Source: Aureimonas glaciei (GTDB lineage Bacteria; Pseudomonadota; Alphaproteobacteria; Rhizobiales; Rhizobiaceae). Taken from it: a stretch of DNA of 64,000 nucleotides. The stretch is taken from contig NZ_BMJJ01000006.1 in the NCBI RefSeq assembly GCF_014643375.1, forward strand, positions 247,531 through 311,530. The letters run 5' to 3'. This document shows positions 25,827 through 34,968 of this stretch, in pieces (within the stretch, counting starts at the first letter, position 1; the number at the start of each line of letters is the position of its first letter). The position numbers were made by a program, and so were the translations under genes. A model generated the notes under the pieces. The model did not search any database, had not been told where the DNA came from, and saw only the letters and a list, made by a program, of their open reading frames with translations.

Positions 25827-27125
25827 TCAGTTGAGCGCCGGCGCCGGCGCGGGAACCAGCGTCACCTTCACGACATCGCCGGGCAACAGCTTGGTGTTCT
25901 CATCGGCCGCCAGCTCGGCGGTCTTGCCGTCGCTCTCGCGCACAATCGCGTAGCGGATCACCGCGCCGCCCGGCGCATTGAGGGCGGCCTCGGGCGCGCG
26001 GGCGAGCGCCTCGGCCACCAGGCCGCGGTTCATCGCGATCTTCAGGTCGACGCCCTTCAGGTCGGCTTCGGCGGTCTGGCGCTGCTGGGCGATCTCCGCC
26101 TCGCGGTCGTTCTGCAGATCGATGGCCCGCTGGTTGGCCTCGACGATGTCCTGCTTCGCCTGCAAGAGGGCCGTCTCATAGTCCAGCACCTTGCTCTCCA
26201 TCTCCGCCAGCGTGCGCTCGACCGACATGACGCGGGAATTGACCACCAATCCTCTATCGGACAGGGTGCCGACATTGCTCTGCTCCTGCCGGGTCAGCTC
26301 GATCTGGCGGTTCTGCGAGACGACCTTCTTCTCCAGCGCGACGATCTGGCTCTGCAGCAGGCGCTTGAGATCCTCGATCGACTCGAGCTGCAGGCGCAGC
26401 CGCTTGGTCCGCGTGGACATGATCGCCTGCTCGTCGCTGAGCATGGAGTCGAAATCCGCCACGCCCTTCAACTCGGCCGGCGGCTCGAACGATTCGGCCT
26501 CGGCATTGGCGGCTTCGGCCGTGAGGCGCGCGCGCCGGACGATCAGCCGGTTGCGCGAGGCGACCAGCACGGTCTCATCGCCGCGGGCATTGATCATGTC
26601 GCGCTCGACGCGCTGGCTGGAATCGGCGCGGTGGAGGCCACCGGCAAGACTGACCGCTTTCAGCACGGTCAGGCCCGGCGCGAAGGGATAACTGCCCGGC
26701 GTGGCCGCGTCGCCGGCCACGAAGACGGGGCGAAACTCCGCGAGTTCGACCGAGGCGCTCGGCTTGTCGGGGAGCCCGAGGGTTTGCTGGAGGGCCTCGC
26801 CAATGGCTGCGGCAACCTCGGAGGTCGTCTTGCCGGCAGCGGGAACCTCGCCGACGAATGGCAAGGAGATGGTGCCGGCGGGGCCGACGAGATAGTCGCC
26901 GCCGAGCCCGTTCCAGTCGCGCACGGCGCCGGCGGCTGTCTGCCACTCCACGACCTTGATGCGCAGCTTGTCCATGGTGCCGAGCTGGTAGTCGGCAGCC
27001 TGCGCCAGCGGCATCAACTGCAGAAAAAGGGCGGCAGACGCGATGCCGGTTCGCAGCAGCATTCCGGAAAGGGCGAAACCGGCCGATGGCCGGGGGAAAC
27101 GGATGGTCAAAACGGTCTTCCTCAT
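25827..27125 (-). CDS. exoF: polysaccharide export/priming partner protein ExoF
   Basis: 432 residues from ATG 27125, preceded by AAGGACGG at proper distance; the frame is open further upstream but unlike coding sequence. A hydrophobic signal segment (~residues 22-44) is followed by the polysaccharide-export core YQLGTMDKLRIKVVEW, GDYLVGPAGTISLPFVGEV and a SLBB-like stretch RPVFVAGDAATPGSYPFAPG. A long coiled-coil region of about 150 residues follows (LQLESIEDLKRLLQSQIVAL, MESKVLDYETALLQAKQDI). In S. meliloti ExoF is needed with ExoY for adding the first galactose and for export. It lies between exoQ and exoY. Confidence 0.88.
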   Translation of the reverse strand: MRKTVLTIRFPRPSAGFALSGMLLRTGIASAALFLQLMPLAQAADYQLGTMDKLRIKVVEWQTAAGAVRDWNGLGGDYLVGPAGTISLPFVGEVPAAGKTTSEVAAAIGEALQQTLGLPDKPSASVELAEFRPVFVAGDAATPGSYPFAPGLTVLKAVSLAGGLHRADSSQRVERDMINARGDETVLVASRNRLIVRRARLTAEAANAEAESFEPPAELKGVADFDSMLSDEQAIMSTRTKRLRLQLESIEDLKRLLQSQIVALEKKVVSQNRQIELTRQEQSNVGTLSDRGLVVNSRVMSVERTLAEMESKVLDYETALLQAKQDIVEANQRAIDLQNDREAEIAQQRQTAEADLKGVDLKIAMNRGLVAEALARAPEAALNAPGGAVIRYAIVRESDGKTAELAADENTKLLPGDVVKVTLVPAPAPALN

Positions 27126-27305
27126 CGAACGACCGTCCTTCGGGACGGACGCCTCCAGGACGGGCCTGGAGGGCGGGGGAGGGTCTTCGGGTCTTTTTGG
27201 CCCTGTCTGCAGCCTAATGCGCCGATGAGAACGCATGATGGCGCTGATTCATTAGACGCTCAGACGGTCCTCTCGGGTGGGTGAACCCACCCGGTTCAGG
27301 ATGCT

Positions 27306-27986
27306 CTAGTAGCTGCCACGGGACGCGAGCACCGCCGGCACCGTCCGCAGGATGATCGAGAGGTCGGTCCTGAACGACCAGTTCTCGACATAATGCGTGT
27401 CGAAGGCAACGCGGCTGACGTAAGAGACGTCGTTGCGACCGCTCACCTGCCAGAGGCCGGTGAGGCCCGGGCGGGACTTCAGATAGTAGACGGCGGCCGG
27501 GCCGTAGAGGTCGAGTTCGTCCGCGACGACCGGGCGAGGGCCGACGATGCTCATGTCGCCGCGCAGGATGTTCAGGATCTGCGGCAGTTCGTCGAGGCTG
27601 AGCTTGCGCAGGACCGCGCCGACCCGGGTGACCCGCGGATCATCCTGCAGCTTGCGGGTTGCTTCCCACTCGGCTGCAGCCGAGGGGTTGTCGGCAAAAT
27701 GCTGCGCCAGCACGCCGGCGCCATCCTGCATCATGGTGCGGAACTTCAGGCATTTGAAAGATTGTCCGCTCCGGCCGACGCGGGCATGGCCGTAGAAGAT
27801 GGAGCCGGGGCCCGATGCCTTCACCAGAAGCGCCAGGAGGACGAAGAGCGGGCTGAGAAGGATCAAGCCGATCGTCGCGCCCAGAACATCGAACCCGCGC
27901 TTCAGAAAGCCGCCGATCGGAGGATGGGAATGCGAACGAGGTGCATGGGGCAAGGGAATGGATCCCAGTCGTGCGTTTGGTCTCAT
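27306..27986 (-). CDS. exoY: undecaprenyl-phosphate sugar-1-phosphate transferase ExoY
   Basis: 226 residues from ATG 27986. One N-terminal membrane segment (GFDVLGATIGLILLSPLFVL) precedes the catalytic domain with FKCLKFRTM, LRKLSLDELPQILNILRGD and SIVGPRPV, all hallmarks of bacterial sugar transferases. It lacks the extra N-terminal helices of WbaP, as expected of ExoY. It transfers galactose-1-phosphate from UDP-galactose to the lipid carrier, the committed step of succinoglycan synthesis. The divergent exoX encodes its small modulator. Confidence 0.92.
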   Translation of the reverse strand: MRPNARLGSIPLPHAPRSHSHPPIGGFLKRGFDVLGATIGLILLSPLFVLLALLVKASGPGSIFYGHARVGRSGQSFKCLKFRTMMQDGAGVLAQHFADNPSAAAEWEATRKLQDDPRVTRVGAVLRKLSLDELPQILNILRGDMSIVGPRPVVADELDLYGPAAVYYLKSRPGLTGLWQVSGRNDVSYVSRVAFDTHYVENWSFRTDLSIILRTVPAVLASRGSY

Positions 27987-28607
27987 GGTGCTGCTTCCAC
28001 GCTGATGAGGACTGGTACGATCGGAGGATACTCGAAAAATGCTGCAGTGCAACGTGTATCACGAGCTGAGAGATAGAGCAGGTTCGTGATCAAAAAGCGT
28101 CAGCCTGCCGAATTTGCGATCAAGAATCGTCGCAATCGGAATTATACGGCGCCACAATTGCCGCCTTAATTCATTCAATCGGGCAGCGATGGCGCCAGTG
28201 ACCCTTTCTGCTATTCGTTAACTGCTCATTAGTCGTTATAGCAGCAAGTCAACTGCGATATACTTACGGGAGAGGGGATTTCGGCAGTAGCCGCGGGTGG
28301 CGGCAAGGCCGGCACTAATCGATTGAAGCGTCGGGTACTAACCGATTTTGCTGCAGTGCCCAAAACACGCCGACAAATCTATGCCGAGGGGCTTTGTGCG
28401 CATTGCGTGACGGTGCGGAGCTTCCTATAATGATCCTTCAAGTCCCGAGAGCTTGCCACGGCAATTTGGGCAGCCCGCCTTCCACCCGCCATTTTCTCAG
28501 CAAGTTCTGGTTGAGTTGATGCCAGCGGAACGGAGGGCCAAGGCGGAACTGGGAGGCTGCATGTCTAAAATTGCACGGCTCGGCCGCGATCGAAGGTCTC
28601 GCTAGGG
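27987..28607. promoter_or_regulatory. divergent exoY/exoX regulatory region
   Basis: 620 bp with no supported gene and markedly more AT than its surroundings, as expected of a controlled promoter region. It contains an 11-bp direct repeat TGCTGCAGTGC at 28040-28050 and 28349-28359, and a tandem ACTAAYCGATT at 28314-28324 and 28337-28347. In rhizobia this interval is a target of exo regulators (for example MucR). Which proteins bind here is not visible. Confidence 0.6.
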
Positions 28608-28895
28608 ATGTCCTTCGTTCTGTTTTTTCGCGGCATGCTGGCAGCACTGCTGATCTTTGCAGTCACTATTTATATGCTGACCGGCTCCTTCTGGAGCACC
28701 GTCCTCCAGACCGTGGCGTGCGCGGTCCTGCTGCAGGTCGGCTATTTCATCGGAGTGCTGTTCTTGGTCTGGCGCGCAAAAAAGCGTGCGGGAACAACGC
28801 TGGTGCAGGACGAGGACGGGTCCCGGGAAAGCGCGGGCTCGATCGTCGGTGCCACTCGGAAGCTCCCTGGCCGGACTTTTCCGCACCGTCCCTGA
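28608..28895 (+). CDS. exoX: exopolysaccharide production repressor ExoX
   Basis: A 95-residue small membrane protein: MSFVLFFRGMLAALLIFAVT, then two hydrophobic segments (about residues 8-25 and 34-55), and a basic then polar tail. Length, topology and the segment GSFWSTVLQTVACAVLLQVG resemble ExoX/Psi proteins of rhizobia. Its position, divergent from exoY and before exoU, is the conserved one. ExoX lowers polysaccharide synthesis post-translationally, depending on the exoY:exoX copy ratio, probably by contact at the inner membrane. Confidence 0.85.
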   Translation: MSFVLFFRGMLAALLIFAVTIYMLTGSFWSTVLQTVACAVLLQVGYFIGVLFLVWRAKKRAGTTLVQDEDGSRESAGSIVGATRKLPGRTFPHRP

Positions 28896-29113
28896 GCGTC
28901 GTGCAGCCGGCATGCTTCTAAAGCGACGCGATCGCCCCGCGACATTCTGACGCAGGTACCGGTTCTGGCGGCTTTCCGGCGAAATCCGGCGCCCCGCCAT
29001 CGCTGCCCTTGAATTCAGCACCGTCCCCGTCCAGCTTCGCGCTCCCTGGCCGACGCGGGTTTCCCGCTGTCCGCCGCGTACCCGGATCCTGCCGGGCTGG
29101 ACAGGAGAAGACG

Positions 29114-30106
29114 ATGGACAGCGTCTCAGTGGTCATCGCCGCGATGAATGCCCGCGATACGATCGGCCGTGCCGTTCGCTCGGCGCTGGCGGAGGCAGAG
29201 GTTGCCGAGGTGGTTGTCGTCGATGACGGCTCCCGCGACGATACGGCCGCCACCGCCCGGGCCGCCGACGATGGCTCCGGGCGGCTGGCCGTTCTGGAAC
29301 TCGGCAAGAACCGCGGCCCCTCCGCCGCCCGCAACCATGCGATCGCCCATTCGCAAGCGCCGCTGATCGCCATTCTCGACGCCGACGATTTTCTGCTGCC
29401 GGGCCGTTTCAAGCCGATGCTGGCCGAGGATGACTGGGACTTCGTCGCCGACAACATCCTGTTCGTCGATGCGGCCTGGCCGGCCCTCGACAGCATCGAG
29501 GCGCCGCGCTTCGCACCCGAGCCGCGTTTTCTCGATCTCGCCGGGTTCATCGAGGGCAATATCTCGCGGCGGGGCAAGGAGCGGGGCGAGATCGGCTTCC
29601 TGAAGCCGGTGATGCGCCGCCGCTTTCTGGCCGAGCACGGCCTTTCCTACCGCGAGGAGATGCGCCTCGGCGAAGACTACGACCTCTATGCCCGCGCACT
29701 GATCTGCGGCGCCCGATACAAGATCCTGCACAGTGTCGGCTATGGCGCGGTCGTGCGGGCGAACTCGCTGAGTGGGCGACACCGGACGGTCGACCTCCAC
29801 TGCCTTGCCGATGCCGATGCCGCCATGCTGGCCGATCCGCAGTTGACCGGGCGTGCGCGCCGTCTGGTCGCCGAGCACGAGGCGCATGTGCGCGGCCGCT
29901 TCGAACTGCGTCGCTTCCTCGACCAGAAGTCGGAGCGCGGGCTGGCGCAGGCAGGCCTTGCGGCACTGGCGCGGCCCGCGGCGCTGCCGGCGGTGGTGCT
30001 GGGGATCGCCCGCGACAAGTTTGACGCGCTGCAGCGCCGGGGCGCGGGTAGCGGACCCGCCGCGCCGCTGCCGCCGAGAACCCTGATGCCGGGGCGAGCG
30101 GCCTAG
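29114..30106 (+). CDS. exoU: glycosyltransferase family 2, ExoU position
   Basis: 330 residues from ATG 29114, with CAGGAGA just upstream. The GT2 fold begins immediately: SVVIAAMNARDTIGRAVRSA, VVVDDGSRDDT, GPSAARNHAI and the DxD-type AILDADDFLLPG (~residues 92-103). GEDYDLYARAL holds the ED catalytic-base pair. Gene order exoX-exoU-exoV matches S. meliloti, where ExoU adds a beta-1,6-linked glucose to the growing octasaccharide. It also resembles the exoO gene of this window, so sequence alone would not fix the linkage. Confidence 0.82.
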   Translation: MDSVSVVIAAMNARDTIGRAVRSALAEAEVAEVVVVDDGSRDDTAATARAADDGSGRLAVLELGKNRGPSAARNHAIAHSQAPLIAILDADDFLLPGRFKPMLAEDDWDFVADNILFVDAAWPALDSIEAPRFAPEPRFLDLAGFIEGNISRRGKERGEIGFLKPVMRRRFLAEHGLSYREEMRLGEDYDLYARALICGARYKILHSVGYGAVVRANSLSGRHRTVDLHCLADADAAMLADPQLTGRARRLVAEHEAHVRGRFELRRFLDQKSERGLAQAGLAALARPAALPAVVLGIARDKFDALQRRGAGSGPAAPLPPRTLMPGRAA

Positions 30107-30247
30107 CCGGCGAGGCGCGGGGAGGCAGTGGTCCGGCGGCGCATGGCGCTGGATCACCCGCGCGGCCGCTGCGCCTTGCTGAAACGCAGGCCCGCCAGAT
30201 CGAGCAGGCACAGCGTCCTTTGCACGTCCCGCTGAACGCACGGCACT

Positions 30248-31186
30248 CTAGAAATAGTCGCGCCTGATCTCCGCCAGCACGGCGCGGAAGCGATCCTTGC
30301 GGGCGGTGAGGACGGCGGCTTCGCTAAGCTGGGTTGGGGCAGTCTTTGCGCGGCGCAGCGCCAGGATGGCCGGGGCCGCCAGCGCGAGCTTGGCGAGGCG
30401 GCGGGACGCGGAGCCGAGGCGCTTGGCATCGCCTTCCGGATCGGGGCGGGTGACGGTGGCGTCCGATGGCGCATCCGGGGAACGGGTATAGTCGGTTCCC
30501 CAGAAGCGGGCGCCCTTGCCGATCGCCTCGGAGCGCGACGAGATCGGCACGGACAGCGGATCGTAAGTGGTGCCGACCGTCTCCGTCCAATCCGACCATT
30601 TGAACCGGTTGATCGACGCGGAGGTCGAGACCGCCACCCAGGGCACGCGGAAGGCGTCGGCGATGATCGCCGCATGCATGGATTCGGCGACGACCAGGCT
30701 CGCGCCGGCGATCGCCCGGATGACGGCCTTTGCCTCGCCGCAGGGATCGACATAGCCGAGGCCCGCCGCCTTGGCGACGTCCGGCCAGATGCCGCCGATG
30801 GTGGATTCCCAGTGCGGGATGAAGATCGGCTGCCCGGTCTTGGCGACCCCTTGGAATTCCGGCATCTCGGCGACCATGACGGCGGGGTCGACAATGCCGA
30901 AGGCCGGATCGATCCCCAGCGCCTTGGCGGTGGCGGGGCCGCGCACGCAGCGGATATCCCAGTCGGCCGAGGTCGTGTCGGGGAGGGTGCCGTAGCCGAA
31001 GCCGCTGCCGATCACCAGCTTCTTGCCGGCCGGCGGCAGCAGCTTGCCGTTCAGCACGGTGCCGACGCCGACGAGGAGAACCTCCGGGTGCACCTCCCTC
31101 AGCCCCGGCAGCAGGAAATCCCAGAGCCAGAGGTTGAGGTCGTCGCCAAAATTGCCGTGGGCGGATTCCCAATAGAACGGGGTCAT
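30248..31186 (-). CDS. exoV: polysaccharide pyruvyl transferase ExoV
   Basis: A 312-residue cytosolic enzyme opening with FYWESAHGNFGDDLNLWLWD, the GNFGDDL motif of pyruvyl transferases (compare WcaK/ExoV). VGVGTVLNGKLLP, CVRGPATAKALG and AGASLVVAESMHAAIIADAF with the C-terminal SMH motif follow. It adds a 4,6-ketal pyruvate from phosphoenolpyruvate to the terminal glucose of the repeat unit. It is transcribed away from exoW and toward exoU, with exoV and exoU convergent. Confidence 0.9.
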   Translation of the reverse strand: MTPFYWESAHGNFGDDLNLWLWDFLLPGLREVHPEVLLVGVGTVLNGKLLPPAGKKLVIGSGFGYGTLPDTTSADWDIRCVRGPATAKALGIDPAFGIVDPAVMVAEMPEFQGVAKTGQPIFIPHWESTIGGIWPDVAKAAGLGYVDPCGEAKAVIRAIAGASLVVAESMHAAIIADAFRVPWVAVSTSASINRFKWSDWTETVGTTYDPLSVPISSRSEAIGKGARFWGTDYTRSPDAPSDATVTRPDPEGDAKRLGSASRRLAKLALAAPAILALRRAKTAPTQLSEAAVLTARKDRFRAVLAEIRRDYF

Positions 31187-31271
31187 GTCGGGCCTTTCTG
31201 CCGGCGCGAGCCGGTGGGGCGGGCAGGGCGGGCAGCAGAAAGCCGCTCCAGCCGCAGCGACCGCCTGGGGG

Positions 31272-32231
31272 TCAGCGGGAAAATTTCGAGAAGGCGAGGC
31301 TGGCGACGCTCTTCAAAAGCTTCGGATCGCGCCAGGCCCATTCGGCCAGCAGTCGGAACTCCGGCAGCTTGCGGCGCTTTACCCGGCCGGCCTGGCCCCA
31401 GAGCGCCTGTCGCCGGGCGGTCTCGCGATACCCCTCGAGCGAGGCGAGGTCGGCGGGCTTGTGATCGAAGCGCTTTGCCAGCGTGTCGAGGGCAACGAAG
31501 GTGTTGTACTGCTGGCGCAGGAATTCCGGCGACTGGTTGTCCACTCCGTGGAAAATGTTGAGGCCCTCGCCCCGCACCGCGCCGGTGCTGCCGGACAGGA
31601 CCGTGCGCCGCGCGGTGCGCACGCAGTCGTAGAAGAACAGCACATCCTCGGCCGCCAGCCGGAATTCAGCCTCGAACCGTGCGGTGCGAAAGAGGCTCTC
31701 GCCCAGCACCAGGCAGGACAGGTGCATGAATGACCAGTTCTTCAGCATCGCGCCGGACAGGTCGGGCACTTCCAGGATCAGGGGATCTTCGGCGAGGCGC
31801 ACCACCTCGGTGGTCTCCGCGAGCTTGGCCATGTCGAAATGGTAGTAGAAGGCATCGCCGCCGGTGATCGAGGCGAAATAGCAATCGGCGTCGAACCGGT
31901 TCATGGCCCGGACCGCGGTGGCGAGGTGGTCCGGCGTCCATTCGTCGTCGGAATCGATGAAGGCGGCGAACTGGGTGCCCGGGGTGATCGCAGCGAGCCC
32001 GGTGTTGCGCGCGCCGCCCGGCCCCATGTTCGCCTGGTGCAGGATGCGGATCTTCGATTGCTGCGCTGCGGTAAATCCGCCCAATTCGGCCTCTACGGGG
32101 AGCGGCGAGGCGTCATCGACGATGACGATCTCAAAATCCTGATAGCTCTGCGCAAACACAGAGTTGAGCGCCCGGACAAGGATGCCCGGTGTCTTTTGAT
32201 AGTATGGAATGATCACAGAGCAGTTTGCCAA
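31272..32231 (-). CDS. exoW: glycosyltransferase family 2, ExoW-like
   Basis: 319 residues if started at TTG 32231, which follows AAGG at usable spacing; a GTG at 32273 adds 14 residues. The GT2 start CSVIIPYYQKTPGILVRALN, IVIVDDASPLPVEAE, MGPGGARNTGL and AAFIDSDDEWTPDH place it in the ExoW group. In S. meliloti ExoW adds a beta-1,3-linked glucose, followed by pyruvylation by ExoV encoded next door. It is divergent from exoT across a short, A/T-richer gap. Confidence 0.85.
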   Translation of the reverse strand: MANCSVIIPYYQKTPGILVRALNSVFAQSYQDFEIVIVDDASPLPVEAELGGFTAAQQSKIRILHQANMGPGGARNTGLAAITPGTQFAAFIDSDDEWTPDHLATAVRAMNRFDADCYFASITGGDAFYYHFDMAKLAETTEVVRLAEDPLILEVPDLSGAMLKNWSFMHLSCLVLGESLFRTARFEAEFRLAAEDVLFFYDCVRTARRTVLSGSTGAVRGEGLNIFHGVDNQSPEFLRQQYNTFVALDTLAKRFDHKPADLASLEGYRETARRQALWGQAGRVKRRKLPEFRLLAEWAWRDPKLLKSVASLAFSKFSR

Positions 32232-32361
32232 TGGCGCACCTTGCTGGTTTGATCGAAGAGGATTAGGGGCCACAAGAATACGGCTCGTCTTCCTTTCGAA
32301 ATTACTTCTCCCTTAGCGGGTTTTGGCAAGACGCGCGCCAAAAGACAACGGGGCATCGCGC

Positions 32362-33834
32362 ATGACATCTCGCGTCAACATCAACTCCGTGACGAACAAC
32401 GTCGGCTGGAGCGTTCTCTCGCGCATCGGAACCTTCGGCCTGAAGTTCCTCACAGTGCCGATCCTCGCCCGTCTCCTGTCGCCGGAAGAGTTCGGCGTGG
32501 TGGCGGTGGCGCTGACCATCGTCCAGTTCCTCGCCACCATCGGCAGCGCGGGTCTTGCCGCCGCTCTGATCCTCCAGAAGGACGAGGACATGGAGACCGT
32601 GCATTCGGTCTTCTGGGCAAACTTCGTCATTTCGGTGGTGATGATGGTCATGATCATCCTCTGGGCGGATGGCATCGCGGCCTTGCTGGGGTCGGTCGAG
32701 GCGTCGGCGCTGCTGCAGGTCTTCGCCCTGCTGATCCCGCTCCAACTCTGCGGCGACGTCGCCTATTCGCTGCTGGCGCGGCGGATGTCGTTCGGCAAGG
32801 ATGCCGCCTGGAGCGTCACCTCGGAGACGCTCGGCGTCGTCGCCGCCGTGGGCCTCGCCCTTCTCGGCTGGACGATCGGGGCGCTCGTGGCGCAGCAGTT
32901 CGTCTCGGCGATCATCCGTTTCGTCGGCCTCTACTGGGCGGCCGGCTACCGGCCGCGCTTCGTCGTCTCTCTGCCGAAGCTGAAGGGGCTGACGAATTTC
33001 AGCCTCGGCCTGATGGGCTCGGAGATCGCCAACTTCGTCACCTTCCAGTCGCCGCAGGTCGTGGTTGCCCGTGTCCTCGGTCTCGGCGATGCCGGCGCCT
33101 ATTCGATCGCCAACCGTTTCTCGTCCATCCCGAACCAGATCATGCTGACCGGACTGATGGGCGTGCTGTTTCCCGCCTTCTCGCAGATGATGCACGACCG
33201 GGAGCGCCGTGCCGCGGCGCTGATGCTGGCCACTCAGGTCTCGACGCTGCTGATCGCGCCGATGATGTTCGGTCTGTGGGCCGTGGCCGAACCGGCCATG
33301 ACGGTGATCTTCGGCGAGAAATGGGCCTTCGCCTGGCCCGTGCTGGGGCTGCTGGCCGTCTCCAAGGGCATCATGTCGCCCTGCGGGACCTTCATCCCCT
33401 ATCTCAAGGGCGCCGGCCATTCCGGCACGCTGTGGTGGTCGGCGGTGATCCGCGCCGTGCTGGTGACCGGGATGGTCACCTATGGCGCGGTCTATGAAGG
33501 CCTGGTCGGCGCCATGGCCTGGCTCTGCATCGCCAATGCGCTCACCCTGGTCGGCTATTCCTGGGCCGTCCTGCGCACCAATGACGGCTCCTTCTTCCGC
33601 GATTTCGCGGTGATGTGCCGGCCCATGCTGGTGGCCGTGGTGATGGCAATCGCCGTGCGCTTTCTGCTCGACCAGGTGAAGGCCGATATTCCGAGCGACG
33701 TGCTGCGCGTCTTCCTGGGCATGGCCGTGGGCGGCGTCCTGTATGGGGTGATGGTGCTGCTGACCGAGCGGCCGCTGATCATGAAGCTCCTCGCTCTGGT
33801 GATGAAGCGCCGGGCAGCGCCGGTCGTCGCCTGA
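32362..33834 (+). CDS. exoT: lipopolysaccharide-type flippase (Wzx/PST family) ExoT
   Basis: 490 residues from ATG 32362, 12-14 membrane helices. NNVGWSVLSRIGTFGLKFLT and VPILARLLSPEEFGVVAVAL are the PST/MATE-like N-terminal signature. It should flip lipid-linked octasaccharide repeat units across the inner membrane before polymerisation by ExoQ under control of ExoP. The order exoW-exoT-exoK here lacks exoI and exoH, which in S. meliloti separate exoT and exoK. Confidence 0.9.
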   Translation: MTSRVNINSVTNNVGWSVLSRIGTFGLKFLTVPILARLLSPEEFGVVAVALTIVQFLATIGSAGLAAALILQKDEDMETVHSVFWANFVISVVMMVMIILWADGIAALLGSVEASALLQVFALLIPLQLCGDVAYSLLARRMSFGKDAAWSVTSETLGVVAAVGLALLGWTIGALVAQQFVSAIIRFVGLYWAAGYRPRFVVSLPKLKGLTNFSLGLMGSEIANFVTFQSPQVVVARVLGLGDAGAYSIANRFSSIPNQIMLTGLMGVLFPAFSQMMHDRERRAAALMLATQVSTLLIAPMMFGLWAVAEPAMTVIFGEKWAFAWPVLGLLAVSKGIMSPCGTFIPYLKGAGHSGTLWWSAVIRAVLVTGMVTYGAVYEGLVGAMAWLCIANALTLVGYSWAVLRTNDGSFFRDFAVMCRPMLVAVVMAIAVRFLLDQVKADIPSDVLRVFLGMAVGGVLYGVMVLLTERPLIMKLLALVMKRRAAPVVA

Positions 33835-34070
33835 AGCGCGCCGCCGGCCGACCCCGGATCACAGAAAACTATCGTTTCCGATCAACGGCATGACGGGTTC
33901 GATCGAGGCTAGGCCGGGCCGGCGTCACATTCTCCACGCAAAGCCGGAGCATTGCTGCGGTGCAATAACGCCCGTTGGAACGCGCCGCTGGCTTCGATCG
34001 GTGCGCGAGAGCGGGCCGCAGTCCCAGCGAGAAGCCTCGTGCCAAAGGGTACGGCTGCCAAGGAGACGAT

Positions 34071-34859
34071 ATGCCGAATCACCGTCCGGCCCTCATTCCT
34101 CTGATCATGCTCGTCGGCCTTGGCGCCATGGCGCCGGCGCCCGTCAGCGCGCAGCCGAAGCCGAACGGCGAGAGCTTCGTCGACAATTTCGACCGGCTCG
34201 ACCCCAAGCGCTGGTTCATCTCCGACGGCTGGAACAATGGCGATCACCAGAACTGCACCTGGCTGAAGCGCAACGTTGGCATCACCGACGGCGTGTTGAA
34301 GCTGAACTATGGCGCCCAGAAAACCAAGGACCGCGCCTATGGCTGCGCCGAGGTGCAGACCAATCCGCGCTATAGCTATGGCACGTTCGAGGTGCGGTTG
34401 AAGGCGGCGAAGGGCCCAGGCCTCAATTCCTCGATGTTCAGCTATATCGGCCCGGTTCACAAACAGCCCTGGGACGAGATCGATTTCGAAATTCTGGGCA
34501 AGGATCCATCGAAGGTCCAGCTCAACCAGTACATCAACGGCAAGGGCAATAACGAGAAGACGGTGCCGGTCCCCGGGGGTGCTGATACGGCCTTCAACGA
34601 CTATGCCTTCGTCTGGGAGAAGGATCGGCTCCGCTATTACATCAATGGCAAGCTGGTGCAGACTGTCACCGATCCCTCCGCCATTCCCAGCCATCCGCAG
34701 AAGATCTATCTCGCGATCTGGGCAAGCGAGACCCTGAAAAGCTGGCTGGGCACGTTTGTCGACCCAGGCCAGGCGGTGCTCGAGGTCGACCGCGTTTCCT
34801 ATACGGCACCGGGCGAGCCCTGCCAGTTTCCAGAATCCGTCGCCTGTCTTCCGCAGTAA
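34071..34859 (+). CDS. exoK: glycoside hydrolase family 16 endo-glycanase ExoK
   Basis: 262 residues from ATG 34071 after AAGGAGA. A Sec signal peptide (~residues 1-27, ending VSA) is followed by a GH16 jelly roll. PWDEIDFEILG (~residues 139-149) contains the two catalytic glutamates in the E-I-D-F-E arrangement. YSYGTFEVRLKAAKGPG and the C-terminal strand VLEVDRVSY are also typical. Secreted ExoK cleaves nascent succinoglycan into lower-mass forms. It lies between exoT and exoL. Confidence 0.92.
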   Translation: MPNHRPALIPLIMLVGLGAMAPAPVSAQPKPNGESFVDNFDRLDPKRWFISDGWNNGDHQNCTWLKRNVGITDGVLKLNYGAQKTKDRAYGCAEVQTNPRYSYGTFEVRLKAAKGPGLNSSMFSYIGPVHKQPWDEIDFEILGKDPSKVQLNQYINGKGNNEKTVPVPGGADTAFNDYAFVWEKDRLRYYINGKLVQTVTDPSAIPSHPQKIYLAIWASETLKSWLGTFVDPGQAVLEVDRVSYTAPGEPCQFPESVACLPQ

Positions 34860-34968
34860 TCGCTCAGTAGCTTGCAGGTTCACTGATCCGTTTAAATCGG
34901 TTTATGTTGCATCGCAGCAAGTTTTAGATTATCTAGACTTCTGAAGATTGGCGTGAGGGAAACAGCCT
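34860..34968 (+). promoter_or_regulatory. AT-rich promoter-like region before exoLAMO
   Basis: This short gap is much more AT-rich than its surroundings (for example TTTAAATCGG and TTTTAGATTATCTAGA near 34890-34940). The following five genes overlap or nearly abut, so a promoter for exoLAMO and possibly exoNP here is likely. I cannot assign -35/-10 boxes with certainty. Confidence 0.4.
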
